Translations under genes and position numbers: made by a program | The notes under the pieces: generated by a model | Seen by the model: the letters and a program-made list of their open reading frames with translations, nothing else | Told to the model about the DNA's origin: nothing | The model's database searches: none | Shown: piece after piece, positions 28,806 through 38,746 of the stretch | Layout: the number at the start of each line of letters is the position of its first letter | How positions within the stretch are numbered: the first letter of the stretch is position 1 | From: Gammaproteobacteria bacterium | GTDB taxonomy: Bacteria > Pseudomonadota > Gammaproteobacteria > Pseudomonadales > Pseudohongiellaceae | NCBI GenBank assembly: GCA_029246545.1 | Contig: JAQWMX010000009.1 | Coordinates: forward strand, 1 to 38,746 | Length of the DNA stretch: 38,746 bases | Direction of reading: 5' to 3'

Positions 28806-29771
28806 CTATTTTGTACGTTCGATAGCCGTCTGAGCTATTAACTCGAGCCCTTCTTTATAAGGGGAATTAGGTAAAATTGTTAAACAACCCTTCGCGATAG
28901 TAATGCGCTCTTCGGCTTTTTGTTGGGTATATTTAAGCGCACCAGAGTCTTTCACTACAGTAATAATTTCATCTAGATGATCAAGGCCACCTTCTTTTAT
29001 CGCAGTAGAGATGAGCTTTTTTTGGTCTGCATTTCCATTTTGCATGACATAAATTAAAGGTAAAGTGGGTTTGCCTTCTGCTAGATCATCGCCTATATTT
29101 TTGCCAAGTTCGTTACTGTCGCCATTATAATCAAGTACATCATCAATTAACTGGAATGCCATTCCAACCCCCAAGCCGAAGGCATGGAGTTTTTCTTGAA
29201 TGCTGACATCTGTATTGGAGAGAATAGCTGCGGATCTGCATGCTGCTGCAAATAAAATCGCGGTTTTATTATGAATAACGTTCATGTAGTCAAGCTCAGT
29301 AGCGGCAACATTATGTTGATTAACCAGCTGTAGCACTTCGCCTTCAGAAATTTTATTGGTTGTTGTCGCCATTACTTCCATTATCTGCATATCGGCAATA
29401 CCAACTAGCAATTGAAAAGCGCGTGAATAGATAAAATCTCCTACTAGTACACTTGATGGATTGCCCCATTGAAGGTTTGCAGTAGGTTTGCCTCTGCGCA
29501 TTTCAGACATATCTACAACATCGTCATGTAGCAAGGTTGCTGTGTGTAAAAATTCAATGACGGTTGCCAAGTTAATATGTTGGTCGCCTTGATAGTTAAA
29601 AGCGCGAGAGCAAAGTAGCACTAATAAAGGGCGAATACGCTTTCCGCCAGCCTCAATCAGATATTGGCCGATATTTTCAATAAGAGGAACTTCAGAATGC
29701 AATTGTTTCATGACATTCTGGTTCAGCGCATCAAAGTCTTTTGAAACTATTTGTTGAATGCTGTTGCTCAT
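28806..29771 (-). CDS. ispB: Octaprenyl-diphosphate synthase (polyprenyl synthase)
   Basis: The enzyme builds the quinone side chain from FPP and IPP. The 321-residue protein has the first aspartate-rich motif LLHDDVVD (Asp83, Asp84, Asp87) with MRRGKPTANLQWG after it, and the second LIDDVLDY (Asp210, Asp211, Asp214). AGGKRIRPLL near residue 41 is the IPP site. It is divergent from rplU-rpmA-obgE, as in E. coli and Pseudomonas, so ispB is the best name. The chain length made cannot be read with certainty. Confidence 0.95.
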   Translation of the reverse strand: MSNSIQQIVSKDFDALNQNVMKQLHSEVPLIENIGQYLIEAGGKRIRPLLVLLCSRAFNYQGDQHINLATVIEFLHTATLLHDDVVDMSEMRRGKPTANLQWGNPSSVLVGDFIYSRAFQLLVGIADMQIMEVMATTTNKISEGEVLQLVNQHNVAATELDYMNVIHNKTAILFAAACRSAAILSNTDVSIQEKLHAFGLGVGMAFQLIDDVLDYNGDSNELGKNIGDDLAEGKPTLPLIYVMQNGNADQKKLISTAIKEGGLDHLDEIITVVKDSGALKYTQQKAEERITIAKGCLTILPNSPYKEGLELIAQTAIERTK

Positions 29772-29802
29772 AACCAGTCAAACTAGAATTTGCAGATTGA
29801 GG

Positions 29803-29831
29803 AGCCTATGGTTAGGGACTATGAATGTCAA
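29803..29831 (-). promoter_or_regulatory. Candidate ispB promoter
   Basis: A perfect TTGACA (29826-29831) lies 17 bp before TAGGCT (29803-29808) on the minus strand. The predicted start is about 25 nt before the ispB ATG. Confidence 0.5.
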
Positions 29832-29908
29832 GCCAACGACCGTTAAAACCTATTTTAATTCAAGCTTTAATAGGAGTTAAGAAAGATGGTAAAAACTATG
29901 ATTCCGCC

Positions 29909-29937
29909 TTGCGCAAGTGCTGCTCTTCCCGTAAAAT
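29909..29937 (+). promoter_or_regulatory. Sigma-70 promoter of rplU-rpmA
   Basis: TTGCGC (29909-29914) and TAAAAT (29932-29937) are exactly 17 bp apart, followed by the GC-rich discriminator TCACGCCCC. This is the usual form of a strong, growth-rate-controlled ribosomal-protein promoter. The leader is about 50 nt, and rplU has GGAGAG before its ATG. Confidence 0.7.
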
Positions 29938-29995
29938 TCACGCCCCTGTGAAAGCTGGTCCTAGCCAGAATTAAAGAAATTGGAGAGAAAACCAA

Positions 29996-30460
29996 ATGTA
30001 TGCGGTTATAGAAAGTGGTGGCAAACAGCATCGCGTCGAAAAAGGCGAAGTGCTGAAACTAGAAAAACTGGAAGCCAGCACAGGTGACAGTATCAGTTTT
30101 GATAAAGTTTTGATGATCGGCGAAGGTGCCGGCGTTAAGATTGGGAAGCCTTATGTTGAAGGCAGTGTGACTGCAGAAGTGATTAGTCATGGTCGTGGAG
30201 ATAAAGTTTCCATTATCAAGTTCCGTCGTCGTAAGCACAGCATGAAACGCCAAGGCCACAGACAGTGGTTTACTGAAGTCAAAATAACAGGAATTAGTGA
30301 AGGCAAGAAAGCTGCTCCTAAAGCTAAAGCTGCTCCAAAAGCAGAAGCTGCTGAGAAAGCTCCTGCAAAAAAAGCGGCACCTAAAAAAGCTGCAGCTAAG
30401 AAAGCACCAGCCAAGAAAAAGGCTGCTGCTAAAGCTAAAACCACTAAGAAAGAGGATTAG
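29996..30460 (+). CDS. rplU: 50S ribosomal protein L21 with Lys/Ala-rich tail
   Basis: Residues 1-101 are a complete L21 ([43 protein letters not shown]). A further 50 or so residues follow, made almost only of Lys, Ala and Pro (motifs [19 protein letters not shown]), ending TTKKED. L21 of E. coli stops at about 103 residues. The tail resembles histone-H1-like bacterial tails and would bind nucleic acid by charge. The gene is 2 nt upstream of rpmA, and both are served by the promoter at 29909. Confidence 0.96.
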   Translation: MYAVIESGGKQHRVEKGEVLKLEKLEASTGDSISFDKVLMIGEGAGVKIGKPYVEGSVTAEVISHGRGDKVSIIKFRRRKHSMKRQGHRQWFTEVKITGISEGKKAAPKAKAAPKAEAAEKAPAKKAAPKKAAAKKAPAKKKAAAKAKTTKKED

Positions 30461-30462
30461 TC

Positions 30463-30726
30463 ATGGCGCATAAGAAAGCAGGTGGTAGTACTAATAACGG
30501 TAGAGATTCGATTTCTAAACGCCTTGGAGTGAAACACTTCGGCGGAGAAAACGTTGTTGCAGGGAATATTCTTGTACGACAACGTGGTACAAAATTTCAT
30601 GCAGGCGAAAATGTTGGTTGTGGTAAAGACCACACGCTTTTTGCTAAAGCCGAAGGAACTGTTAAGTTTCAGGCCAAAGGCCCGCAAATGCGAACTTACG
30701 TCAGCATAGAGACGGCAAGCGCATAG
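30463..30726 (+). CDS. rpmA: 50S ribosomal protein L27
   Basis: L27 lies at the peptidyl-transferase centre with its N-terminus. The 87-residue protein begins [20 protein letters not shown] and continues [23 protein letters not shown], a full and typical L27 without the N-terminal extension that Firmicutes remove. It starts 2 nt after rplU and is followed by a strong terminator. Confidence 0.98.
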   Translation: MAHKKAGGSTNNGRDSISKRLGVKHFGGENVVAGNILVRQRGTKFHAGENVGCGKDHTLFAKAEGTVKFQAKGPQMRTYVSIETASA

Positions 30727-30760
30727 TAAGTAAGGCAAAAGGTTCGCACAAAATATTTTA

Positions 30761-33111
<2,351 letters not shown>

Positions 33112-33142
33112 GCCCGTAAAAAAACAATAAAGCAATGAACAT

Positions 33143-33170
33143 AAAAAAACCGGCTTTAGCCGGTTTTTTT
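33143..33170. terminator. Bidirectional terminator between proB and rpsT
   Basis: AAAAAAACCGGC and GCCGGTTTTTTT are perfect 12-bp complements around TTTA, with T runs for both directions. It lies between convergent proB and rpsT and can end both transcripts. Confidence 0.92.
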
Positions 33171-33194
33171 ATGGTTACTTATTACTATTTATTA

Positions 33195-33461
33195 CTATGC
33201 TTTCAAAGCCTTGATGCCGGCATTGAGTCTGCTTTTATGTCGAGCAGCTTTATTCTTATGGATGATGCCTTTATCTGCCATGCGGTCTATAACAGGGACC
33301 GCTGCGTTATAGGCTGCAGTCGCACCATCATAATCTTTACTTTCTACAGCTGCGTCTACTTTCTTGATGTAGGTGCGAACCATAGAGCGGAAGCCAGCGT
33401 TATGGTTTCTACGTGATTCTGCCTGTTTTGCTCTTTTACGAGCTTGTGGAGAGTTAGCCAA
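33195..33461 (-). CDS. rpsT: 30S ribosomal protein S20
   Basis: The 88-residue basic protein begins (M)[25 protein letters not shown] and ends [16 protein letters not shown], a full S20. The start codon is TTG at 33459-33461 with AAGGAG 6 nt upstream; no ATG fits. E. coli rpsT also starts with UUG, which there is tied to autogenous control. The leader is about 100 nt and holds a hairpin. Confidence 0.97.
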   Translation of the reverse strand: MANSPQARKRAKQAESRRNHNAGFRSMVRTYIKKVDAAVESKDYDGATAAYNAAVPVIDRMADKGIIHKNKAARHKSRLNAGIKALKA

Positions 33462-33526
33462 TTTGGGCTCCTTTTCAGTATTTCTCAGTAATTCGTTAAT
33501 TCAATAAGATTGTTTATTTTTTGTGC

Positions 33527-33549
33527 TTCGGGAGGTCTTGCTTCCCGAA
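33527..33549 (-). promoter_or_regulatory. Hairpin in the rpsT mRNA leader
   Basis: TTCGGGA and TCCCGAA are perfect complements about 10 nt apart between the rpsT promoter and its start codon. No T run follows on the rpsT strand, so it is not a standard terminator. It could help in S20 autoregulation; that is inference. Confidence 0.35.
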
Positions 33550-33560
33550 AAAAGACGCGA

Positions 33561-33589
33561 ACTATGCAGTTTTGGTGCTGATTTGTCAA
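33561..33589 (-). promoter_or_regulatory. Sigma-70 promoter of rpsT
   Basis: TTGACA (33584-33589) and CATAGT (33561-33566) are 17 bp apart on the minus strand, followed by TCGCGTC, a GC-rich discriminator. The leader to the TTG start is about 100 nt. Confidence 0.6.
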
Positions 33590-33654
33590 TAGTTGAGCTG
33601 GTTTTATGCCGGTCTAGTAGCTATGATGCGGGCTTTTAGTCTGTTAAGACCTTT

Positions 33655-35256
33655 ATGCAAGAAGATAGCGAAGCAAATAACAAGATATCGAAAGAGAAAG
33701 AAAGCGGTAATAGCCTCGCTAGATCAAGCATGGTTGTTTCATCCCTAACTTTCTTTTCACGTATTTTGGGTTTGGTTCGGGAAATAGTCTTTGCTGCATT
33801 TTTTGGTGACAGTGCTCAAGCCGATGCTTTTTTTGTGGCTTTTCGTATCCCAAATTTCCTGCGTCGATTGTTTGCGGAAGGGGCATTTTCGCAAGCCTTT
33901 GTCCCGGTTCTATCCGAATATAAACAAAAGTGCTCCTTTGCTGAGATAAAAGAGTTAGTAGATCAAGTCGCTGGTAGGCTTTCTTCTACTCTCATGATCG
34001 TCAGTATTGTGGGTGTGATAGGCGCACCAGTATTAGCAATGGTGTTTGCACCTGGGTACATTGATGATGGCGAAAAATTTTCGCTATTAGTGGAAATGTT
34101 ACGCATTACCTTTCCCTATATCTTGCTCATTTCATTAACTGGATTTGCCGGTGGCATTCTTAATAGCTATGACCGTTTTGCGGTTCCTGCAGTAACGCCA
34201 GTATTTTTAAATATATCTCTTATTGTATGTGCAATCTGGTTGAGTCCTTTGTTTGCAGAGCCGGTAATTGCAATCGCTTGGGGCGTGATTGTTGCTGGGG
34301 TAATTCAGTTAATGTTTCAACTGCCATTTTTGGGACATTTAAAATTAATTCCAAGACCTAGATTAAGGCCTAAGCATGAAGGTGTTAGTCGAATTATCAC
34401 ATTAATGATTCCAGTTATGTTTGCGGTTTCAGTTGGACAGATAAACTTATTGATAGACACTGTACTGGCCACTTCAATTGAAGGTGATGGTAGCGTGAGT
34501 TGGTTATATTATGCTGATCGCATTATGTATTTGCCTCTTGGTGTGTTTGCCGTCGCTATTGCAACTGTAATTTTGCCAAGTTTATCGCGTAAACATGCAG
34601 AGGATTCTGTAGATAAATTCAAAGAAACACTGGACTGGGGTATGCGATGTATTGTGCTAATAGCTTTGCCAGCTAGCATCGCGCTTATTACCTTGGCAGA
34701 ACCAATGGTGATAACAATCTATCAGCGGGGGGAGTTTAGTGCAGACTCTGTTTTACCAACTGCCCGAGCACTACAAGCTTATGCATTAGGTTTACTGGCC
34801 TTCATGGCAATCAAAGTATTAGCTAGTGCTTACTTTTCGAGACAAGATACCAAGACCCCTGTGCGCTACGGAATTATTGCCATGGTCAGTAATATAGTGA
34901 TGAACTTATTGTTAATAATTCCTCTAGCACATATCGGGTTAGCTATTGCTACAGCATTTTCATCTTGGGTAAATGCAGGGCTTTTATTATTTGGTTTGAT
35001 GAAAATAAAATTATTTAGTTTTCATCGTCGATTCTTTGTCATGTCATTTCAAATTGTTTTTGCAAATTTGCTAATGTTGGCATTTTTGCTCGGTTTTAAT
35101 GAATCTGCAGATCAGTGGTTAAGTTGGAGCTCAATGGCAAGATCCGGTAATTTGGCTATGCTTTGTTTAGGCGGTGGAATTTGTTATGGATTAGGGCTTT
35201 TAATAGCTGGAATTCGACCGCGAGATTTCTCATTAAGCGTAAGTAAGATGCATTAA
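33655..35256 (+). CDS. murJ: Lipid II flippase MurJ
   Basis: MurJ moves lipid II across the inner membrane for peptidoglycan synthesis. The 533-residue polytopic protein of the MATE-like MVF family has about 14 helices. Typical segments are FFSRILGLVREIVFAAFFGDS, ADAFFVAFRIPNFLRRLFAEGAFSQAFVPV, SWLYYADRIMYLPLGVF and YFSRQDTKTPVRYG. The N-terminus is about 20 residues longer and polar compared with many homologues. It is divergent from rpsT, and ribF follows after 49 bp. With mreBCD it makes a second wall-synthesis gene in the window. Confidence 0.97.
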   Translation: MQEDSEANNKISKEKESGNSLARSSMVVSSLTFFSRILGLVREIVFAAFFGDSAQADAFFVAFRIPNFLRRLFAEGAFSQAFVPVLSEYKQKCSFAEIKELVDQVAGRLSSTLMIVSIVGVIGAPVLAMVFAPGYIDDGEKFSLLVEMLRITFPYILLISLTGFAGGILNSYDRFAVPAVTPVFLNISLIVCAIWLSPLFAEPVIAIAWGVIVAGVIQLMFQLPFLGHLKLIPRPRLRPKHEGVSRIITLMIPVMFAVSVGQINLLIDTVLATSIEGDGSVSWLYYADRIMYLPLGVFAVAIATVILPSLSRKHAEDSVDKFKETLDWGMRCIVLIALPASIALITLAEPMVITIYQRGEFSADSVLPTARALQAYALGLLAFMAIKVLASAYFSRQDTKTPVRYGIIAMVSNIVMNLLLIIPLAHIGLAIATAFSSWVNAGLLLFGLMKIKLFSFHRRFFVMSFQIVFANLLMLAFLLGFNESADQWLSWSSMARSGNLAMLCLGGGICYGLGLLIAGIRPRDFSLSVSKMH

Positions 35257-35305
35257 AGACAGTTGTATCAGTTCTTTATATAATGATTACCCTTTAACTT
35301 TTTAG

Positions 35306-36298
35306 ATGCCCATGAAAGTTTTCGATAACCTTAAAGCATTAAAAACCGACTACCGTCATTGTGCCTTAACAATTGGCAAATATGATGGCATGCATTTGGG
35401 GCATCAACAGATATTGCAGCGTTTAAAAGCAGTAGCTGCAGAGTTAAATTTACCTTCATTAGTGATTCTAAGTGAGCCGCAACCCGAAGAGTTCTTTGTT
35501 GGTGAGAATGCTCCAGGAAGATTGCTTTCTTTTGCTGATAAATTAAAGTTTCTGGAAAGCATCGGCATAGATATAGTTTATAAAATGACCTTTGATCTTG
35601 GGTTGAGCCAGCTAAGCGCTAAAGACTTTATAAATGAAGTTTTATGCCAAGGTTTAGGTGTAAAAGCGCTGATTGTCGGAGATGACTTTCGTTTTGGGAA
35701 AGATCGCTTAGGAGATTTTAGTCTATTGCAGGAGCAGGGTGACCAGTATGGCTTTATTGTAGAGGCTGCCAAAGAGTACCTAAAAGATGGGGTCCGGGTA
35801 AGTAGCACCTTACTTAGGGAAAAATTAAAGTCAGGTGATTGTGAAGCAGCGAATGTTTTATTGAATAGACCTTATTATTTAAGTGGGGAAGTTATCAAAG
35901 GCCAGCAATTAGGGCGTGAGCTAGGATATCCAACTGCGAACATCAAGACCAGTATTAAAAAGTTAGCCCTAGAAGGTGTTTTTGCAGTGACAGCAGAACT
36001 CAGGGAGCACAGTATTAAAGGGGTAGCTAGTGTAGGATATAAACCTACTATAGAAGGTGAGCACGGTTTAACCATCGAAGTATTTTTGCTGGATTTTGAT
36101 GAAGATATATATGGTGAAACACTTACATTACATTTTCATAAAAAAATTAGAGATCAGGAAAAATTTTCAGATTTGGAGGAATTAAAATCATCTATTGCTA
36201 ATGATGTCGAGCAAGTTAAACAGTTTTTTTCGACTCAAAACCTATTAAAAGCAAATGTATTGAATGGCGATAAACATAGGCTAAGTCATGCCAGCTGA
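35306..36298 (+). CDS. ribF: Bifunctional riboflavin kinase / FAD synthetase
   Basis: RibF turns riboflavin into FMN and then FAD. The 330-residue protein has an N-terminal nucleotidyltransferase domain (LTIGKYDGMHLGHQQIL, VGDDFRFGKDRLGDF, VSSTLLREKLKSGD) and a C-terminal flavokinase domain (GQQLGRELGYPTANIK, VASVGYKPTIEGEHGLTIEVFLLDF). Lys in GKYDG replaces the more usual Asn of GNFDG. Two ATG codons stand 6 nt apart (35306, 35312); either could be used. The end overlaps lspA by 11 nt. In most relatives ileS lies between ribF and lspA; here it is absent. Confidence 0.95.
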   Translation: MPMKVFDNLKALKTDYRHCALTIGKYDGMHLGHQQILQRLKAVAAELNLPSLVILSEPQPEEFFVGENAPGRLLSFADKLKFLESIGIDIVYKMTFDLGLSQLSAKDFINEVLCQGLGVKALIVGDDFRFGKDRLGDFSLLQEQGDQYGFIVEAAKEYLKDGVRVSSTLLREKLKSGDCEAANVLLNRPYYLSGEVIKGQQLGRELGYPTANIKTSIKKLALEGVFAVTAELREHSIKGVASVGYKPTIEGEHGLTIEVFLLDFDEDIYGETLTLHFHKKIRDQEKFSDLEELKSSIANDVEQVKQFFSTQNLLKANVLNGDKHRLSHAS

Positions 36299-36815
36299 AT
36301 TAAAAATACAATTTAGAACGTCTGTTTTATTATCGACATCTTTTCTAATTTTTATAGTAGATCGACTGACTAAATATCTTTGCGATACTAATCTTATTCC
36401 GGGTCAGCCAGTAACTGTCTTTCCTGGTTTTGATTTATTACTTGCCTATAATTCAGGCGCTGCTTTTAGTTTTTTAAGTGATGCTGGTGGTTGGCAGCGC
36501 TGGCTTTTAACAGGATTTTCTTCAACGATAAGTGTGTTATTAATTATCTGGATAATTCGGCTGCCAAAACAAGAAAAGCTTTCAGCTATTGCGCTTTGCC
36601 TTATCTTAGGAGGCGCCTTAGGTAATTTATATGACAGAATGTTTCATGGCTATGTAGTTGATTTTATTAGCGTATATTACCAAAGTTATCGATTTGCTAC
36701 TTTTAATATTGCTGACTCATCGGTATTTATGGGTGCTTGCTTGATGATACTGGATATTTTCAAGAATAGACCTGAACCCTCTCAAATAGCTGAAAAAAAC
36801 GATTCTGATGAATAA
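36288..36815 (+). CDS. lspA: Signal peptidase II
   Basis: LspA cuts the signal peptide of diacylated lipoproteins. The 175-residue membrane protein has four helices and the two catalytic aspartates in NLYDRMFHGYVVDFI and FATFNIADSS. YNSGAAFSFL is also typical. It overlaps ribF by 11 nt and fkpB by 8 nt, so the three are tightly coupled. Its substrates in this window include LolB, the TPR protein, the amidohydrolase and the mreD-linked lipoprotein. Confidence 0.96.
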   Translation: MPAELKIQFRTSVLLSTSFLIFIVDRLTKYLCDTNLIPGQPVTVFPGFDLLLAYNSGAAFSFLSDAGGWQRWLLTGFSSTISVLLIIWIIRLPKQEKLSAIALCLILGGALGNLYDRMFHGYVVDFISVYYQSYRFATFNIADSSVFMGACLMILDIFKNRPEPSQIAEKNDSDE

Positions 36816-37371
36816 TCCTGCAAACGATTCTAAGAATGAAACCAAAAGCTCTTTACTTCGAGTAGTGAATCTTGAAGAAAATATAGATCCTGATTCTAAA
36901 CCTGATGAGATTGAATCTAAGAATTATTCTAGAGATGAAATCAGTCCGGGTAAGTTGATCACTTTGAATTTTTCTTTAGCACCAGCGAATGAGCCGTCTG
37001 CGTTTATAGATTCAAATTTCCATAAAGCTCCAGTGAGTTTTAAGTATGGTGATGGGAGTTTGCTATCAAGTTTTGAAGAAGTCATGATTGGACTAAAGGC
37101 GGGAGAAAAGCAATTATTTACTGTTCCTGCAAAACAGGCTTTTGGTTTAAGAAATGAAGACAATATTCATTGTTATCCTCGATATCAGTTTCCAGCTGAT
37201 CTGATTATAGAAAAAGGCCTTATGATTAATTTTTCAGATGTAGGTGGAAATGAACAAGCCGGAGTTATTGCTGAGTTTAGTACAGATGAAGTGTTTGTTG
37301 ATTTTAATCACCCCTTGGCAGATATCGACATTCTCTTTACTGTTGAGATAAAAGCAGTCGAATTAGTTTAA
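36808..37371 (+). CDS. fkpB: FKBP-type peptidyl-prolyl isomerase, SlpA/FkpB type
   Basis: The protein is 187 residues, against about 149 in E. coli FkpB. The FKBP core starts near residue 46 (SPGKLITLNFSL) and includes FKYGDGSLLSSFEEVMIGLKAG, FTVPAKQAFG, an IF-like insert and DFNHPLADIDILFTVEI at the end. The extra N-terminal 45 residues are acidic and Ser/Asn-rich and probably unfolded. The ATG at 36808 overlaps the lspA end by 8 nt and no closer ATG exists. SlpA proteins act as small chaperone-isomerases. ispH follows by 23 nt, the conserved order. Confidence 0.93.
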   Translation: MNNPANDSKNETKSSLLRVVNLEENIDPDSKPDEIESKNYSRDEISPGKLITLNFSLAPANEPSAFIDSNFHKAPVSFKYGDGSLLSSFEEVMIGLKAGEKQLFTVPAKQAFGLRNEDNIHCYPRYQFPADLIIEKGLMINFSDVGGNEQAGVIAEFSTDEVFVDFNHPLADIDILFTVEIKAVELV

Positions 37372-37394
37372 GAGTTTTAAGGTAAACTTTAGTT

Positions 37395-38381
37395 ATGTCT
37401 ACAGCAGTCGTAAAACAAGAATTACAGCGAGAAATCAAACTGGCTAATCCTCGAGGGTTCTGTGCAGGTGTGGATCGTGCTATCGATATCGTGAATCGTG
37501 CTTTGGATACCCATGGGGCTCCAATTTTTGTAAGGCATGAAGTTGTACATAACAAGTTTGTTGTAGAGCGTCTAAAATTACGTGGCGCAGTTTTTGTTGA
37601 TGAATTGTCTGATGTGCCTCTAATTGACGATAAAGAACCACCAATTGTTATCTTTTCTGCTCATGGTGTTTCTCAAGCGGTTAAAGCAGAGGCTGCCAGT
37701 TTAGGTATGCGTGTATTTGATGCTACCTGCCCGCTGGTTACAAAAGTGCATATGGAAGTGATGCGTTACAGTCGAGACGGTCACGAGTGTATTTTAATCG
37801 GGCATGCATTTCACCCTGAAGTTGAAGGGACAATGGGTCAGTATGATGAGAGTAATGGTGGGAAGATTTATTTGGTTGAATCTGAAGAGGATGTGCAAAG
37901 TTTACAAGTCAATAATCCAGACAAACTTGCTTATGTGACGCAGACTACTCTATCAATGGATGATACATCATTGATTATTGATGCTTTACAAGCACGTTTC
38001 CCAAAAATATCAGGCCCACGGAAAAAAGATATTTGTTATGCGACGCAAAATCGCCAAGACGCAGTAAAGCAACTGGCTTTAGAGTGTGATCTTGTTTTGG
38101 TGGTGGGTTCTCCTAATAGTTCTAATTCTAATCGATTGAAAGAATTAGCTGAACGAACCGGCATTGATGCCTATTTAATTGATAGTGCTGATGAAATTAA
38201 TGATCGCTGGTTGCAAGATAAAAGCAGAGTTGGGGTGACGGCTGGCGCTTCAGCTCCTGAAGTGTTGGTGCAGGAAGTTATCCAGCGCATCCAGGATTTA
38301 GGTGGCGGTCAACTAGAAGAATTGGATGGTACAGAAGAGAATATTACTTTTTCCATGCCAAAAGATTTAAGAATTACCTAA
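37395..38381 (+). CDS. ispH: 4-hydroxy-3-methylbut-2-enyl diphosphate reductase
   Basis: IspH is the last enzyme of the MEP pathway and makes IPP and DMAPP with a 4Fe-4S cluster. The 328-residue protein has the three cluster cysteines: Cys23 (NPRGFCAGV), Cys112 (DATCPLV) and Cys214 ([10 protein letters not shown]), plus HEVVHNK and [14 protein letters not shown] with the active-site His and Glu. It ends the murJ-ribF-lspA-fkpB-ispH run and is followed by transposase debris. Confidence 0.98.
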   Translation: MSTAVVKQELQREIKLANPRGFCAGVDRAIDIVNRALDTHGAPIFVRHEVVHNKFVVERLKLRGAVFVDELSDVPLIDDKEPPIVIFSAHGVSQAVKAEAASLGMRVFDATCPLVTKVHMEVMRYSRDGHECILIGHAFHPEVEGTMGQYDESNGGKIYLVESEEDVQSLQVNNPDKLAYVTQTTLSMDDTSLIIDALQARFPKISGPRKKDICYATQNRQDAVKQLALECDLVLVVGSPNSSNSNRLKELAERTGIDAYLIDSADEINDRWLQDKSRVGVTAGASAPEVLVQEVIQRIQDLGGGQLEELDGTEENITFSMPKDLRIT

Positions 38382-38441
38382 TTTTTCAATATCTTACTAG
38401 CGCAAGAGCGTGATTTGCTTCGCATTTTTCATATCCTAACG
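38382..38441. other. Spacer between ispH and the IS remnant
   Basis: An AT-rich spacer with no gene. A weak stem with a bulge (GCG-AAG with CTTCGC, followed by ATTTTTC) near 38400-38431 might end ispH transcription, but it is imperfect. Confidence 0.3.
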
Positions 38442-38564
38442 CTATTTACTGCTTAGTTTTCTCAATAGTTCACAATCCAGCTTAGCGAGTGTCAACCTGA
38501 TCGATAAGCTGGAGTTCTCAACTAAATTGATAATCTCCGCTTTCTCAGATGCGATATACCTCAT
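38442..38564 (-). pseudogene. Truncated IS3 transposase orfB
   Basis: It starts MRYIASEKAEIINLVENSSL, close to the usual start MRYxASEKxEII of this transposase, then goes on to LTLAKLD. After that the likeness ends and a stop follows at codon 41. The DDE catalytic domain is missing, so the element cannot move itself. Confidence 0.7.
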
Positions 38565-38746
38565 ATACCGTCCTCCCCATCCCCGAGAACGCTTTTTTTA
38601 AGCAAACGATTTTCCATCACCATTTCACCTAAAGTTTCCTTTAATGCTGATGCCTTAGCTCGCAGTTCCTTCACTTCATCTGAGGTCGCTTCACGGACAA
38701 TATCGCCTGCCAAACGCTTCTTACCGGCCTCCAGGAAGTCCTTGGA
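38561..38746 (-). pseudogene. C-terminal part of IS3 transposase orfA (partial)
   Basis: The 61 visible codons encode the coiled-coil end of orfA: IVREATSDEVKELRAKASAL, then KETLGEMVMENRLLKK and SVLGDGEDGI. This pattern is common in IS3-family orfA proteins. The helix-turn-helix part lies outside the window. The stop overlaps the orfB start. No frameshift is seen in this part, but it belongs to a broken element. Confidence 0.75.

Larger units (their letters stand above)
38442..38746 (-). mobile_element. Decayed IS3-family insertion sequence, 3' part, cut by window edge
   Basis: On the minus strand the end of a transposase orfA (38561-38746) is followed by the start of orfB, overlapping by ATGA as in IS3 elements. 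orfB is broken after about 30 codons, so the main catalytic part is lost. I see no clear terminal inverted repeat left of it. The element continues outside the window. Confidence 0.75.

Noticed and set aside
29885-29950. A 21-codon ORF with AGGAG upstream, as a leader peptide for rplU.
   Set aside because: It overlaps the -35 and -10 boxes of the rplU promoter, so most rplU messages would not contain it.
30187-30444. Ala-rich minus-strand ORF opposite rplU.
   Set aside because: It mirrors the Lys/Ala tail of L21; no ribosome binding site or family resemblance.

Overview
The window is chromosomal DNA of a gammaproteobacterium. It is AT-leaning by eye, and almost every gene is a housekeeping gene. 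As far as I remember the Pseudomonas aeruginosa map, three blocks match gene orders found there: (1) ychF-pth-rplY-prs-tRNA-Gln-ispE-lolB-TPR lipoprotein, divergent from hemA-prfA-prmC and then moeB; (2) gatCAB divergent from mreBCD; (3) ispB divergent from rplU-rpmA-obgE-proB, then rpsT, then murJ-ribF-lspA-fkpB-ispH. I therefore read the host as a Pseudomonadales-like or related, probably marine, gammaproteobacterium. The species cannot be named from the sequence.

Layout. 1-403: edge of a possible decayed integrated element, with a frameshifted fragment carrying a DDIGTK motif, lying at the 3' end of a tRNA-Met(CAU) gene (404-480). 689-7718: one long leftward run for translation (ychF, pth, L25), PRPP synthesis (prs), tRNA-Gln, isoprenoid precursors (ispE), lipoprotein sorting (lolB) and a TPR lipoprotein. 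7811-11101: rightward hemA-prfA-prmC, joining tetrapyrrole synthesis to release factor 1 and its methylase. 11230-18721: accessory stretch with divergent OPT and SSS transporters, a Sel1-repeat protein, a MoeB/ThiF-like enzyme, an amidohydrolase lipoprotein and a VOC protein, closed by a strong terminator. 18963-23911: rhlB-type helicase, then leftward gatCAB with a small conserved protein. 24211-27231: mreBCD and an unknown lipoprotein. 27285-29771: unknown membrane-anchored protein, MOSC protein and ispB. 29996-38381: ribosomal proteins L21, L27 and S20, obgE, proB, murJ, ribF, lspA, fkpB and ispH. 38442-38746: decayed IS3-type transposase running off the right edge.

The genes work together in translation and its quality control (pth, prfA, prmC, ychF, obgE, gatCAB, L21, L25, L27, S20, tRNAs), isoprenoids (ispE, ispB, ispH), envelope building (mreBCD, murJ, lspA, lolB) and cofactors (hemA, ribF, moeB-like, MOSC). 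I found no CRISPR array, defence island, biosynthetic cluster or clearly new multi-gene system. The points most worth checking are the absence of ileS from between ribF and lspA, two transporters splitting the prmC-moeB neighbourhood, oppositely charged low-complexity tails on L25 and L21, a terminator almost touching the obgE start, and mobile-element debris at both window edges.
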